From NCBI GenBank assembly GCA_003231035.1, contig QIHU01000187.1, positions 1-13,114 of the forward strand: a stretch of DNA of 13,114 nt, written 5' to 3'. This DNA is from Acidobacteriota bacterium. Its GTDB lineage: Bacteria > Acidobacteriota > Thermoanaerobaculia > Multivoradales > SZUA-115. The notes below the pieces were generated by a model. The model made no database searches, was not told where the DNA came from, and saw only the letters and a list, made by a program, of their open reading frames with translations. Position 1 is the first letter of the stretch; every line of letters starts with the position of its first letter. A program made the position numbers and the translations under genes. Shown here piece by piece: positions 6,347 to 12,870 of the stretch.

Positions 6347-8842
6347 CTAGCGGACTCTGGCGATACGGGCCGCGTCCACCGTCGACTGGACACACACCAG
6401 ATCTCCCTTGGAGACTCCGCTGTCCGCGACCGAAACCAGGAAGCGACCGTTCGCCTCTTTGACTTCCATCCGTGCCATAGCGTCTCCAGCGCAAGCGCCA
6501 TCGACCTTGTCACCGGCATGCAAGGTCACCCAGGCGGCCGGCTTGCCAGTGGTCAACATGGTCAAACGACCGTTGACCACCAGATTGTCGCCACTCATCC
6601 GCGCCCGCATGTGTCGCATCCGATCCTTCTCGTCTTGACCCTCGAAAAGAGGATGAGGGGAGAAGATGCTGTTGTCGTGGAACAAATCGTCAAACTGGTA
6701 GAAAACCTGCCCCGAAGCACGCGGCAATTCAACACTAGCCACGATCGAATCGTTGGCGAAGACCGGCCTGCCGTGCTGGTAGGTCAAATCGACCCAGAAA
6801 CCCTTGCTCTTGTCATTCTCATCGATGTACAGCGAGCCCGTGTGCGGGTTGAAGAACAGGAACGGCTCCCAAGCGCCGGTCGGCGGAATAATGTCGCCGG
6901 CACCGAACTGACCCTGTGCCGGGTTGCGCAGGAACGGCGGGAAACGCAACTCTGTCTTGGGGACGGTCGGATCTCCCGGACCAGGCCAGTTGAGCACCCC
7001 ATTCGGGTTGAACGGACCGAAATCGGCGGTGCAGAACCCCGGAGGATCGTCCGGGCACATCTGCGCAATGCCCATACCTTCGGTGAACTGACCGAGTACC
7101 AGGCCAGGCTCGCCGTCCGCATCTCGCAGCGGGAAGGGAGGAGGGTCATCAGAAACGATGAAGGGTGGCGGGCTGAACCGGAAATCGCCCTGGCGAGCCT
7201 TTTCCGACCACTGGTACCCAAAGTAGGTTTTGCCAAAGCCACCGGTGTAGGGCTTGATCATCGCGCGATCCGAGCCCCGTGAGAACAGCTCGGGCTGCTG
7301 GATCACGTTGTGATGTGGGCGAAAACCCCAACCGGCTCGCCACTGCATCTCGCCAACCTTCGGGATGCCGTAGGTACCTTTGAAGTTCATGATCTCAAAG
7401 CTAGTCCTGCCGCCTCCGCAGCACCTCTCGATGTCATCGTTCAGCCGAGTACCGAAGTCGACGTTGCGGAAATAGTGAGTGTGATCATCGAGGTTGATCA
7501 GCATGATTTTGAAAGTATCGCCCTGATCCCACCCTACGACCTCGTTCGCCTTGGGGCCTTCGCCGTACATCTCATTGTTCAGAAAGACGCTGATCATGTC
7601 GAAGTCGCCGAAGGAACCTCTTTCCAGTCCCTGCTCGGCCATCACGACGTCCCAGGCCTCCGGCGGTAGCTGTCGCTGCTCCAAAGCTAGGTCCGCCCAC
7701 TCGTAGAGGGTGCCTCGCGGCCCCCTGCCTCGCAGGCTCAGCCAGTTCTCGATTTGCTTCGTGGTAGCACCGTTGAGAGCCGCCATCGCGGTCTCATACA
7801 TCTTCATCTCTGGCGCCGCGCCACCGATCGCGTCCAAGGTGAGGCTTTCCCTGTTGCGGAAAGCGAAGCTCTTCGAGCCCGAATTGAGCTCTACTTGCTG
7901 GGTCTGCTTGTTGAAGGTCTCGTAGAGTGGCTGCATGAACTGGATTCGCGGCGGATGCACTCGCCAGCCCCAGGTGTAGACACCACGCACCATCTGAATC
8001 GGTGGATAGTCGACCGTTGCGCTGAGCACGTCACCCTTCTCGAAAGCTTCCCAGACCGCGTCGAAGCCCTTGAACGGGAATTGCACCGTGTTGAGAGCCT
8101 CTCGCCGATCCAGCATTACGAGGGTCGGCGAGAAATCCTCACGCACCAGCGAGTAGATCCGGTAGTGGATGCGGACGGTATCGTCCTTATGAGCCGCGAA
8201 CGGGAAGCGCAGCAGGAAGGTATCTGAGTCGATCTGCCCGTCGTAATAGAGCATGCTGACGTTCGCTTCCCAGATCTTGCGGGTCTCACCGTCAAAGGGG
8301 CTGACGAAGGTTTCACCGGTATCTGTAACCACCTTCATCTTGTATTCGCCGGGCACCGAATCCGGGGGATAGTGCGCCGCGGTAATTCGCGAATCTTTCC
8401 AGCGGTTGAAGTTGAGCATTGAGAAGCCGTCGTAGATCCGACCCTCGGTGGTTCCAAGGAGAATGTCGATCAACTCTTGCGCTTGGGCACGCATCTGGAC
8501 GCCGTTTCCGGCCTTGGCGTGCCTCAGCATTTCTTCGAGAGCAATCCTCATATCGAGATTGGGGCTCTCCACTCGCGTAATTGGATGGCCGAGCAGACTC
8601 GTTGTCGCAAGGGCATCCTCAACCGAGCTGGACCGCAATGACGACTGCTGCACCCCATCCACCGATTGATCGGTATTGGGGACGCGAATCACCTTACCTT
8701 GCAAGGCAGAGGTCACCGGCTCCATGATGCCGCCGTCGTTTTTATCCACTTCTTCGGCACTGACTCCGACCGCCAGGGTCAGGGCCAACAACACCATGGC
8801 AAGGAAGGAAATGCCGCGGTAAGTACGCTGTTCTCTCTTCAT
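6347..8842 (-). CDS. Exported 831-aa protein of unrecognised family, putative partner of the multicopper oxidase
   Basis: The ATG at 8842 is chosen because GGAGG lies 5 nt upstream; an in-frame GTG at 8872 would swallow that site and precede the signal peptide. Residues 1-29 are a Sec signal peptide (KREQR start, FLAMVLLALTLAVG core, VSA cleavage). A helical segment (about 92-130) is followed by mainly beta-looking sequence. Residues 436-463 (GD-TFKIMLIN, then H454-T-H456, YFRNVDF) resemble a cupredoxin strand and its HxH ligand as in domain 3 of the oxidase. CC (474-475), HH (510-511) and Pro-rich stretches (558-573, 598-660) are also notable. Residues about 755-831, with C784 and C817, align with the C-terminus of the oxidase. 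It is first gene of the apparent operon. I do not recognise the family. Periplasmic export and cooperation with the oxidase are inferred; a copper-carrying or scaffold subunit is plausible. Confidence 0.9.
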   Translation of the reverse strand: MKREQRTYRGISFLAMVLLALTLAVGVSAEEVDKNDGGIMEPVTSALQGKVIRVPNTDQSVDGVQQSSLRSSSVEDALATTSLLGHPITRVESPNLDMRIALEEMLRHAKAGNGVQMRAQAQELIDILLGTTEGRIYDGFSMLNFNRWKDSRITAAHYPPDSVPGEYKMKVVTDTGETFVSPFDGETRKIWEANVSMLYYDGQIDSDTFLLRFPFAAHKDDTVRIHYRIYSLVREDFSPTLVMLDRREALNTVQFPFKGFDAVWEAFEKGDVLSATVDYPPIQMVRGVYTWGWRVHPPRIQFMQPLYETFNKQTQQVELNSGSKSFAFRNRESLTLDAIGGAAPEMKMYETAMAALNGATTKQIENWLSLRGRGPRGTLYEWADLALEQRQLPPEAWDVVMAEQGLERGSFGDFDMISVFLNNEMYGEGPKANEVVGWDQGDTFKIMLINLDDHTHYFRNVDFGTRLNDDIERCCGGGRTSFEIMNFKGTYGIPKVGEMQWRAGWGFRPHHNVIQQPELFSRGSDRAMIKPYTGGFGKTYFGYQWSEKARQGDFRFSPPPFIVSDDPPPFPLRDADGEPGLVLGQFTEGMGIAQMCPDDPPGFCTADFGPFNPNGVLNWPGPGDPTVPKTELRFPPFLRNPAQGQFGAGDIIPPTGAWEPFLFFNPHTGSLYIDENDKSKGFWVDLTYQHGRPVFANDSIVASVELPRASGQVFYQFDDLFHDNSIFSPHPLFEGQDEKDRMRHMRARMSGDNLVVNGRLTMLTTGKPAAWVTLHAGDKVDGACAGDAMARMEVKEANGRFLVSVADSGVSKGDLVCVQSTVDAARIARVR

Positions 8843-8847
8843 ATCGA

Positions 8848-8852
8848 CCTCC
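8848..8852 (-). promoter_or_regulatory. Ribosome binding site of the 831-aa protein gene
   Basis: GGAGG on the minus strand, 5 nt before the ATG at 8842. It selects this ATG over the in-frame GTG 30 nt upstream and puts the signal peptide at the true N-terminus. Confidence 0.85.
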
Positions 8853-8967
8853 AGTAACGGTTTCCGAATCACGTCAACATAGAAATACCAATGCCACTAC
8901 CACATTCCTAGCATGCGGCAGCAGCCCCAGAAAAATGGAACTGTGTGTCAGGTATCTATCGGTGCGT

Positions 8968-9009
8968 TTACCAACGGCTTCTCCTCCGTGGCAGCCAGCT
9001 TTGCTTCAT
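8968..9009 (-). CDS. Possible 13-codon leader ORF upstream of the oxidase operon
   Basis: ATG at 9009 gives MKQSWLPRRRSRW and a TAA stop at 8968-8970, 126 nt before the start of the 831-aa protein gene. GAGGTG touches the start codon, so ribosome-site spacing is poor. A 6-bp hairpin sits just upstream. Six basic residues, with CGG-AGG-AGA in a row, would allow translation-dependent control, but nothing proves it is translated. It may be chance. Confidence 0.2.
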   Translation of the reverse strand: MKQSWLPRRRSRW

Positions 9010-9017
9010 CACCTCAC

Positions 9018-9033
9018 CGCGGCGGGTGCCGCG
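9018..9033 (-). promoter_or_regulatory. Small hairpin in the 5' leader of the oxidase operon
   Basis: A perfect CGCGGC / GCCGCG stem with a 4-nt loop lies in the predicted leader RNA, 8 nt before the 13-codon ORF. It is short but all GC. It could be a leader-RNA element or a palindromic protein site. Confidence 0.35.
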
Positions 9034-9085
9034 ATGATCTCCTAGTGATCGACAGAGCTGCTTGTGATGTGTCTCTAGCCCTCTA

Positions 9086-9114
9086 AGTGTACACCGTCCC
9101 AACGGACGGGACAA
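9086..9114 (-). promoter_or_regulatory. Candidate sigma-70 promoter with an inverted repeat in the spacer
   Basis: On the minus strand, TTGTCC (9109-9114, 4/6 to TTGACA) and TACACT (9086-9091, 4/6 to TATAAT) are separated by exactly 17 bp. The spacer is largely filled by CCGTCC-GTTG-GGACGG (9094-9109), a perfect 6-bp inverted repeat. An 8-bp palindrome GTGTACAC (9087-9094) overlaps the -10. The start site would be near 9079, giving a leader of roughly 235 nt before the 831-aa gene. A dyad placed between -35 and -10 is typical of operator-controlled promoters, including metal-responsive MerR/CueR types, though those normally have 19-20 bp spacers. Confidence 0.45.
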
Positions 9115-9342
9115 AAATCGTACAACTATCGAAGGAATACTTGGATCTGGCAAGAGCTTGTCCGTGTAGTTCTCGTTCGGCTGGTCGAGTGGACTTCGCC
9201 CGGAACTCTTCAGCAGAGGCGCTGCCGATGACTATTTTGTTACAGCAGGCCGACCGAACTCACCAAGTTCCAGGCGACTGAAGTCAACGGTACCGAGTAG
9301 ATCCCTCGTTCTCGCCGACGGGCGACTTTCACCCTGCACTGC

Positions 9343-10479
9343 CTAGCCAACTGCCACAGCACCGAGAATCCCTTGTGCCAGGAGGTCGCCGACCTGCTCG
9401 GTGGTCAACTTCCCGCCCAAGTCCGGGGTGCTCTGCCCTTCGCGCAGGGTCGCGCGCACCGCCTCCTCAACGTGCTCGGCAGCCTGCTTGTGACCGAGGA
9501 AATCGAGCATCAGGCTGGCGGAAAGGATCGCCGCCACGGGGTTGGCGCGGCCGGTGCCGGCGTACTTGGGGGCCGAGCCGTGGACCGGCTCGAACATCGA
9601 GGTCCGGCCGGGGTGAATGTTGGCCGAGGTAGCCACTCCAAGCCCACCCTGAAGAGCGGCACTCAGGTCGGTGATGATGTCGCCGAACATGTTGTTAGTG
9701 ACGATCACATCGAAGCGCTCTGGAGCCCGAATCAACTGCATGGCCAGAGCGTCCACAAAGTAGTGCTGGGTCTCGATCGCCGGAAACTCCTCGGCAACTT
9801 CGGCGAAGCAGCGCGTCCACAGATCGTGGCCGTATTGCATGATGTTGGACTTGTCCGCCATGCACACGTTGGCGCGACCGTTCTCCACGGCATATTCGAA
9901 GGCGGCGCGGATGATGCGCTCCACGCCCTTGCGGGTGTGGATCTCTTCCTGGAGCGCCACTTCGTCGGCGGTGCCCTTCTTGAAGATACCGCCCACGCCG
10001 ACGTAGGCACCCTCGGTGTTTTCGCGGAAAACCACGAAGTCTACGTCCTTCGCCCCTTTGCCCTTGAGCGGACAGAGGTGGGCGTCATGGAGCTTGATCG
10101 GCCGGAAGTTGATGTAGAGATCGAGACCGAAGCGAATCCCCAGCAAAATATCCGCCGCGTGCTTCATGTCGGGCACCCGGGGATCGCCGTAGGCACCGAT
10201 GAAGATGGCCGAGAAATAGTCACGGAAGTCGTCCAAGGCGCCCTCGGGCAAGGTTTCGCCGCTCGTCAAGTAGCGATCGGCGTCCCAGTCGAGATGCACC
10301 AGCTCCAGCGGCAGGTCGAATCGCTCGGCACAGGCCGCGAGCACTTTCACCGCCTCGGCGGTCACATCCTTACCGATTCCATCCCCCGGCAGCACCGCGA
10401 TGCGTTGCGGGGAACGGTCCCGTGGATGAAGGTGAGCTAGGCTGGGAGCACTTCGGTAGGCTGATAGATCACTCGTCAT
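9343..10479 (-). CDS. Isopropylmalate/isocitrate dehydrogenase family protein (LeuB-like)
   Basis: 378 aa from the ATG at 10479; an upstream in-frame extension to 10584 lacks family similarity. Members oxidise and decarboxylate a 2-hydroxy acid with NAD(P)+ and Mg2+ in the cytoplasm. Visible motifs: IAVLPGDGIGKDV (27-39), substrate-loop LLGIRFGLDLYINFRP (112-127) with R116 and R126, FRENTEGAYVG (151-161), ADKSNIM (208-214, catalytic Lys210), VDALAMQL (242-249, metal Asp243), the family signature NNMFGDIITDLSA (262-274, Asp267 and Asp271), and EPVHGSAPKYAG (297-308). The LL before R116 and the NFRP favour 3-isopropylmalate dehydrogenase over isocitrate dehydrogenase, but the residue matching Glu87 of Thermus LeuB is Ala109. 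The Lys305-Tyr306 pair is that of NADP-linked isocitrate dehydrogenase. Isocitrate, homoisocitrate or tartrate are alternatives. No leucine genes adjoin it. No ribosome site is visible, so the message may be leaderless. Confidence 0.92.
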   Translation of the reverse strand: MTSDLSAYRSAPSLAHLHPRDRSPQRIAVLPGDGIGKDVTAEAVKVLAACAERFDLPLELVHLDWDADRYLTSGETLPEGALDDFRDYFSAIFIGAYGDPRVPDMKHAADILLGIRFGLDLYINFRPIKLHDAHLCPLKGKGAKDVDFVVFRENTEGAYVGVGGIFKKGTADEVALQEEIHTRKGVERIIRAAFEYAVENGRANVCMADKSNIMQYGHDLWTRCFAEVAEEFPAIETQHYFVDALAMQLIRAPERFDVIVTNNMFGDIITDLSAALQGGLGVATSANIHPGRTSMFEPVHGSAPKYAGTGRANPVAAILSASLMLDFLGHKQAAEHVEEAVRATLREGQSTPDLGGKLTTEQVGDLLAQGILGAVAVG

Positions 10480-10487
10480 CGAGGGCG

Positions 10488-10496
10488 ATGGTAACA
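10488..10496 (-). promoter_or_regulatory. Possible extended -10 of the dehydrogenase gene (leaderless)
   Basis: TGTTACCAT (TGn plus TACCAT, 4/6) ends 8 nt before the ATG at 10479, which would make the transcript start at or next to the start codon. This agrees with the missing ribosome site. No -35 match is seen. Confidence 0.3.
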
Positions 10497-10551
10497 CAGC
10501 GGGATGGGCGCATCGCCCCCCATTCCGCTGCCAGACCAGCGCCCGGAGCGC

Positions 10552-10560
10552 TGCTATACT
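10552..10560 (+). promoter_or_regulatory. Extended -10 promoter of the DUF819 gene
   Basis: TGCTATACT is a strong extended -10 (TGn plus TATACT, 5/6). A poor -35 (CAGACC, 10532-10537) lies 17 bp upstream. An inverted repeat AGCGC-5 nt-GCGCT (10538-10552) sits directly before it in the spacer. The start would be near 10567, giving a leader of about 95 nt. Confidence 0.55.
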
Positions 10561-10648
10561 CGCGACCGTTTCAACCACCAGCAACGCTGAGTACCAGCTT
10601 CGCGGCTTGTGCGAATCAGCCTTCCCTTCGGTAGATCAGGGGTCGATC

Positions 10649-10654
10649 AAGGAG
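10649..10654 (+). promoter_or_regulatory. Ribosome binding site of the DUF819 gene
   Basis: AAGGAG, 6 nt before the ATG at 10661. It selects this ATG and excludes the 18-residue extension from an in-frame TTG at 10607. Confidence 0.85.
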
Positions 10655-10660
10655 AGTTCG

Positions 10661-11908
10661 ATGAACGAAGCGTGGATCACCAGCGACGCCATTGTCCTAG
10701 GCATTCTCATGGCGATACTCGGCCTGGTCTTCTGGACCTCCAGCCGGGACACCCCTTTTTGGAAGAAGTTCTACTCGTTCGTTCCCGCGCTACTGCTGTG
10801 CTACTTCCTGCCTTCGCTCCTCACCACCTTCGGGATCATCGACCCCGACCAGTCGCAGCTCTATTACGTCGCCTCGCGCTTTCTGCTCCCGACTAGCCTG
10901 TTGCTGCTGACCCTCTCGGTCGACCTGCCGGGTATCGGCAAGCTCGGTAGCAAGGCGATCATCATGTTCTTGACCGGCACGGTCGGCATTGTCCTTGGAG
11001 GGCCGCTGGCGATCTTCCTGGTCGGTCTGGTTTCCCCAGAGACGGTCGGCGGCGAGGGCACCGACGCCGTCTGGCGCGGGCTGACCACGGTGGCGGGTAG
11101 CTGGATCGGCGGCGGCGCTAACCAGGCGGCGATGAAAGAGGTCTTCGATGTGGGCGACAAGGTCTTCTCCGCCATGGTGGCGGTGGATGTCATCGTCGCC
11201 AATGTGTGGATGGCGGTCCTGCTGTGGGCGGCCGGGCGCGACAAGGCTATCGACGCCAAGACCGGCGCCGACAGCAGCTCCATCACCAGCCTGCGAGAAA
11301 GGGTCGCCGCCTACCAAGCCTCGATCGCCAAGATGCCTAAGCTCGACAACACCATGGTCATCCTCGCCGTGGGATTCGGGGCCACCGCCCTGTCGCACTG
11401 GCTGGCCAACGGCATCGCCCCATGGATGGGCGCCAACTTCGCCTGGGCGGCGAAGTTCAGTCTGACCAGTAAGTTCTTCTGGCTCATCATCTGCGCCACC
11501 ACCTTCGGCGTGATCCTCTCCTTCACCAAGGCGCGCAAGCTCGAGGGGGTCGGCGCCTCACGACTCGGCTCGGTGATGATCTACGTGCTGGTCGCCACCA
11601 TCGGCATGAAGATGGACTTGAGGGCGATCTTCGAGAGTCCCGGCATCTTCGTCGTCGGCCTGGTATGGATGGCCTTCCACGCCGGCTTGCTGATCCTCGT
11701 CGCCAAATTGATCAAAGCGCCACTCTTCTTCGTCGCCGTCGGCAGCCAAGCCAACGTCGGCGGCGCCGCCTCGGCCCCCATTGTCGCCGCCGCCTTCCAC
11801 CCCAGCCTGGCCCCCGTCGGCGTCTTACTCGCCGTTCTCGGCTACGTCCTGGGCACTTACGGCGCCTGGCTCTGCGGCCAGTTGATGCGCGCGGTGGCGG
11901 GCGGGTGA
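10661..11908 (+). CDS. DUF819 family (YjcL-like) integral membrane protein
   Basis: 415 aa, close to the usual length of the family (about 400). It is almost entirely hydrophobic, with roughly ten to twelve membrane segments (for example 9-25, 38-57, 72-90, 98-125, 168-191, 230-247, 270-288, 303-317, 328-352, 383-404) and a polar cytoplasmic-type loop at 192-229. Two glycine-rich, matching stretches, AGSWIGGGANQAAM (145-158) and GSQANVGGAASAP (361-373), each follow a membrane segment. They look like the two half-repeats of an inverted-repeat transporter. The family has no firmly established substrate as far as I know; its similarity to sodium-coupled transporter folds suggests a secondary transporter or ion-coupled permease, which is inference. 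It stands alone with its own promoter; the small-protein module starts 39 bp after its stop without a visible terminator between them. Confidence 0.88.
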   Translation: MNEAWITSDAIVLGILMAILGLVFWTSSRDTPFWKKFYSFVPALLLCYFLPSLLTTFGIIDPDQSQLYYVASRFLLPTSLLLLTLSVDLPGIGKLGSKAIIMFLTGTVGIVLGGPLAIFLVGLVSPETVGGEGTDAVWRGLTTVAGSWIGGGANQAAMKEVFDVGDKVFSAMVAVDVIVANVWMAVLLWAAGRDKAIDAKTGADSSSITSLRERVAAYQASIAKMPKLDNTMVILAVGFGATALSHWLANGIAPWMGANFAWAAKFSLTSKFFWLIICATTFGVILSFTKARKLEGVGASRLGSVMIYVLVATIGMKMDLRAIFESPGIFVVGLVWMAFHAGLLILVAKLIKAPLFFVAVGSQANVGGAASAPIVAAAFHPSLAPVGVLLAVLGYVLGTYGAWLCGQLMRAVAGG

Positions 11909-11929
11909 GCAGCCTAACCGGCCAACCTC

Positions 11930-11938
11930 TGCTAGGAT
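11930..11938 (+). promoter_or_regulatory. Possible extended -10 before the small-protein/nucleotidyltransferase module
   Basis: TGCTAGGAT (TGn plus TAGGAT, 4/6) ends 9 nt before the ATG at 11948, so transcription would begin at or beside the start codon. No purine-rich ribosome site of usual spacing is present. The shared TGnTAnnnT pattern with the two promoters near 10490 and 10556 supports it. Confidence 0.35.
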
Positions 11939-11947
11939 TTCAGGGCC

Positions 11948-12145
11948 ATGAGCCTTCCGACCTCACTTCCTAAGCCCGCCAGCCTCAGCGAGATCCTCAC
12001 CGACCCGAACCGCCCGGTTGTCGTCGAAGAAAGCGCCAGCGGCGTAGACGCGGCCCAAATTCGCGCCCTGCTGGCCAAGACCCCACTCGAACGACTCGAT
12101 TGGTTGGAAGAGTTCCTCGAAGACGTCGAAGAGCTGCGCGACTAG
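11948..12145 (+). CDS. Small helical protein, first copy (putative antitoxin-like partner)
   Basis: 65 aa, acidic. Residues 1-28 look unstructured and Pro-rich. Residues 31-64 read SGVD, IRALLAKTP, LERLDWLEEF and LEDVEELR, which suggests two amphipathic helices separated by a TP turn. It is homologous to the next gene: 18 of 34 residues are identical over this block, and both begin M-[SA]-L-P. No known family is recognised with certainty; similar short proteins are commonly encoded just before nucleotidyltransferase-fold proteins, which is recollection. The inferred role is a partner or antitoxin of the enzyme at 12355. The start is fixed only by the homologous N-terminus. Confidence 0.72.
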   Translation: MSLPTSLPKPASLSEILTDPNRPVVVEESASGVDAAQIRALLAKTPLERLDWLEEFLEDVEELRD

Positions 12146-12158
12146 TACGAAGCTGCCC

Positions 12159-12371
12159 ATGGCTCTGCCCAAGAACAAGGCCTCCTCCGTAGTTCCCTCA
12201 ACGACCCATGGCGTGAAACCACGCCAGTCTCAGGAAAGCAGCAGTGGCGTGGACCTGGGACTGATTCGCATGATGCTCGCGATGACTCCCGAAGAGCGGT
12301 TGGCCACGCTCGATGACTTCGTGACCTTTGTCGAGTCCACTCGGAAGTCCACGGATGAACGCCCCAGCTAG
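12159..12371 (+). CDS. Small helical protein, second copy (putative antitoxin-like partner)
   Basis: 70 aa, starting 13 bp after the stop of its paralogue. The N-terminal 26 residues are basic and polar, unlike the acidic first copy. Residues 29-62 carry the shared core SGVD, IRMMLAMTP, EERLATLDDF and VTFVESTR. The stop codon overlaps the start of the nucleotidyltransferase gene by 17 bp, pointing to translational coupling, so this copy is the likelier direct partner. No clear ribosome site precedes it. No function is known to me. Confidence 0.75.
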   Translation: MALPKNKASSVVPSTTHGVKPRQSQESSSGVDLGLIRMMLAMTPEERLATLDDFVTFVESTRKSTDERPS

Positions 12372-12870
12372 CGGCGGCTTCCAGGGTCTGATTGAGCTCC
12401 TGACGCGGTACGAGGTCGAGTTCATCGTCGTAGGCGGAGTCGCGGCCACCCTGCACGGCGCATCGATCAGCACTTTCGACCTCGATGTGGTGTACCACCG
12501 GGGCGACGAAAATGTATCGCGCCTCGCGGAAGCGCTCAGAGACCTAGAAGCGATCTACCGTGACCCAGCCGGTCGTCGAATTCTCCCGGATTCCACCAAG
12601 CTCAAGACGATGAGAGTTCATCTGCTGGAAACCAGGCTGCGACCGCTCGACCTCCTCTTCAGCATCGGCGATGGGGCAACATTTGAAGACCTTGCTGAGA
12701 AGAGTGTTCTGATGAAGGTCGGCTCGGCGAGCTTTCGAGTGCTCGATCTACCGGCGGTCATCCTCTCCAAGAGGCAGGCAAATCGCCCCAAGGACTTAGC
12801 GGTTCTCCCGATCCTCGAAGAAGTGCTGCGCCTTCGAGAGAGTTCCGACACTGGGAAAAACCAGGGCTAG
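12355..12870 (+). CDS. Nucleotidyltransferase-fold protein (AbiEii/MNT-like)
   Basis: 171 aa from the ATG at 12355, which overlaps the upstream gene by 17 bp; a longer start at 12328 lies deeper inside that gene and adds nine residues of no similarity. The polymerase-beta-type nucleotidyltransferase core is visible: FIVVGGVAATLHGAS (23-37), then FDLDVV (41-46) with metal-binding D42 and D44, and a third acidic residue in PLDLLF (97-102, D99). The C-terminus has the NRPKDLAVLP stretch (143-152) typical of small stand-alone members. Such enzymes transfer nucleotides to tRNA or to partner proteins; they are toxins in AbiE-type systems and antitoxins in MNT-HEPN systems. No HEPN gene is visible, so the small proteins upstream are the candidate partners. 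The enzyme fold is fairly sure; toxin or antitoxin role is inferred. Confidence 0.85.
   Translation: MNAPASGGFQGLIELLTRYEVEFIVVGGVAATLHGASISTFDLDVVYHRGDENVSRLAEALRDLEAIYRDPAGRRILPDSTKLKTMRVHLLETRLRPLDLLFSIGDGATFEDLAEKSVLMKVGSASFRVLDLPAVILSKRQANRPKDLAVLPILEEVLRLRESSDTGKNQG

Larger units (their letters stand above)
8843..9342. other. 500-bp non-coding region upstream of the oxidase operon
   Basis: No convincing protein gene is seen: the two longer open frames (minus 9153-8968, plus 9087-9281) lack ribosome sites and recognisable protein character. The region also contains the 3' flank of the dehydrogenase gene, where no intrinsic terminator is visible. It holds the candidate promoter, hairpin and leader ORF listed separately. 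A second, weaker minus-strand -10-like element (TGCTAGGAA, 8905-8913) lies about 60 bp before the start codon, with no good -35. Confidence 0.6.

Noticed and set aside
8843..8872. Longer start of the 831-aa protein at a GTG
   Set aside because: It would put acidic and hydrophobic residues before the signal peptide and include the GGAGG site of the ATG at 8842.
8867..8905. Sigma-54-like TGGCA...TT element upstream of the 831-aa gene
   Set aside because: TGGCAT is present, but the required GC of the -12 element does not occur at the right spacing.
9094..9109. CCGTCC/GGACGG hairpin as terminator of the dehydrogenase gene
   Set aside because: It lies about 235 bp past the stop, and on the minus strand the T-rich stretch is before, not after, the stem; it fits better as a promoter dyad.
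9373..10440. Plus-strand open frame of 355 codons opposite the dehydrogenase
   Set aside because: Antisense shadow of a gene with complete family motifs; low-complexity composition and no start signal.
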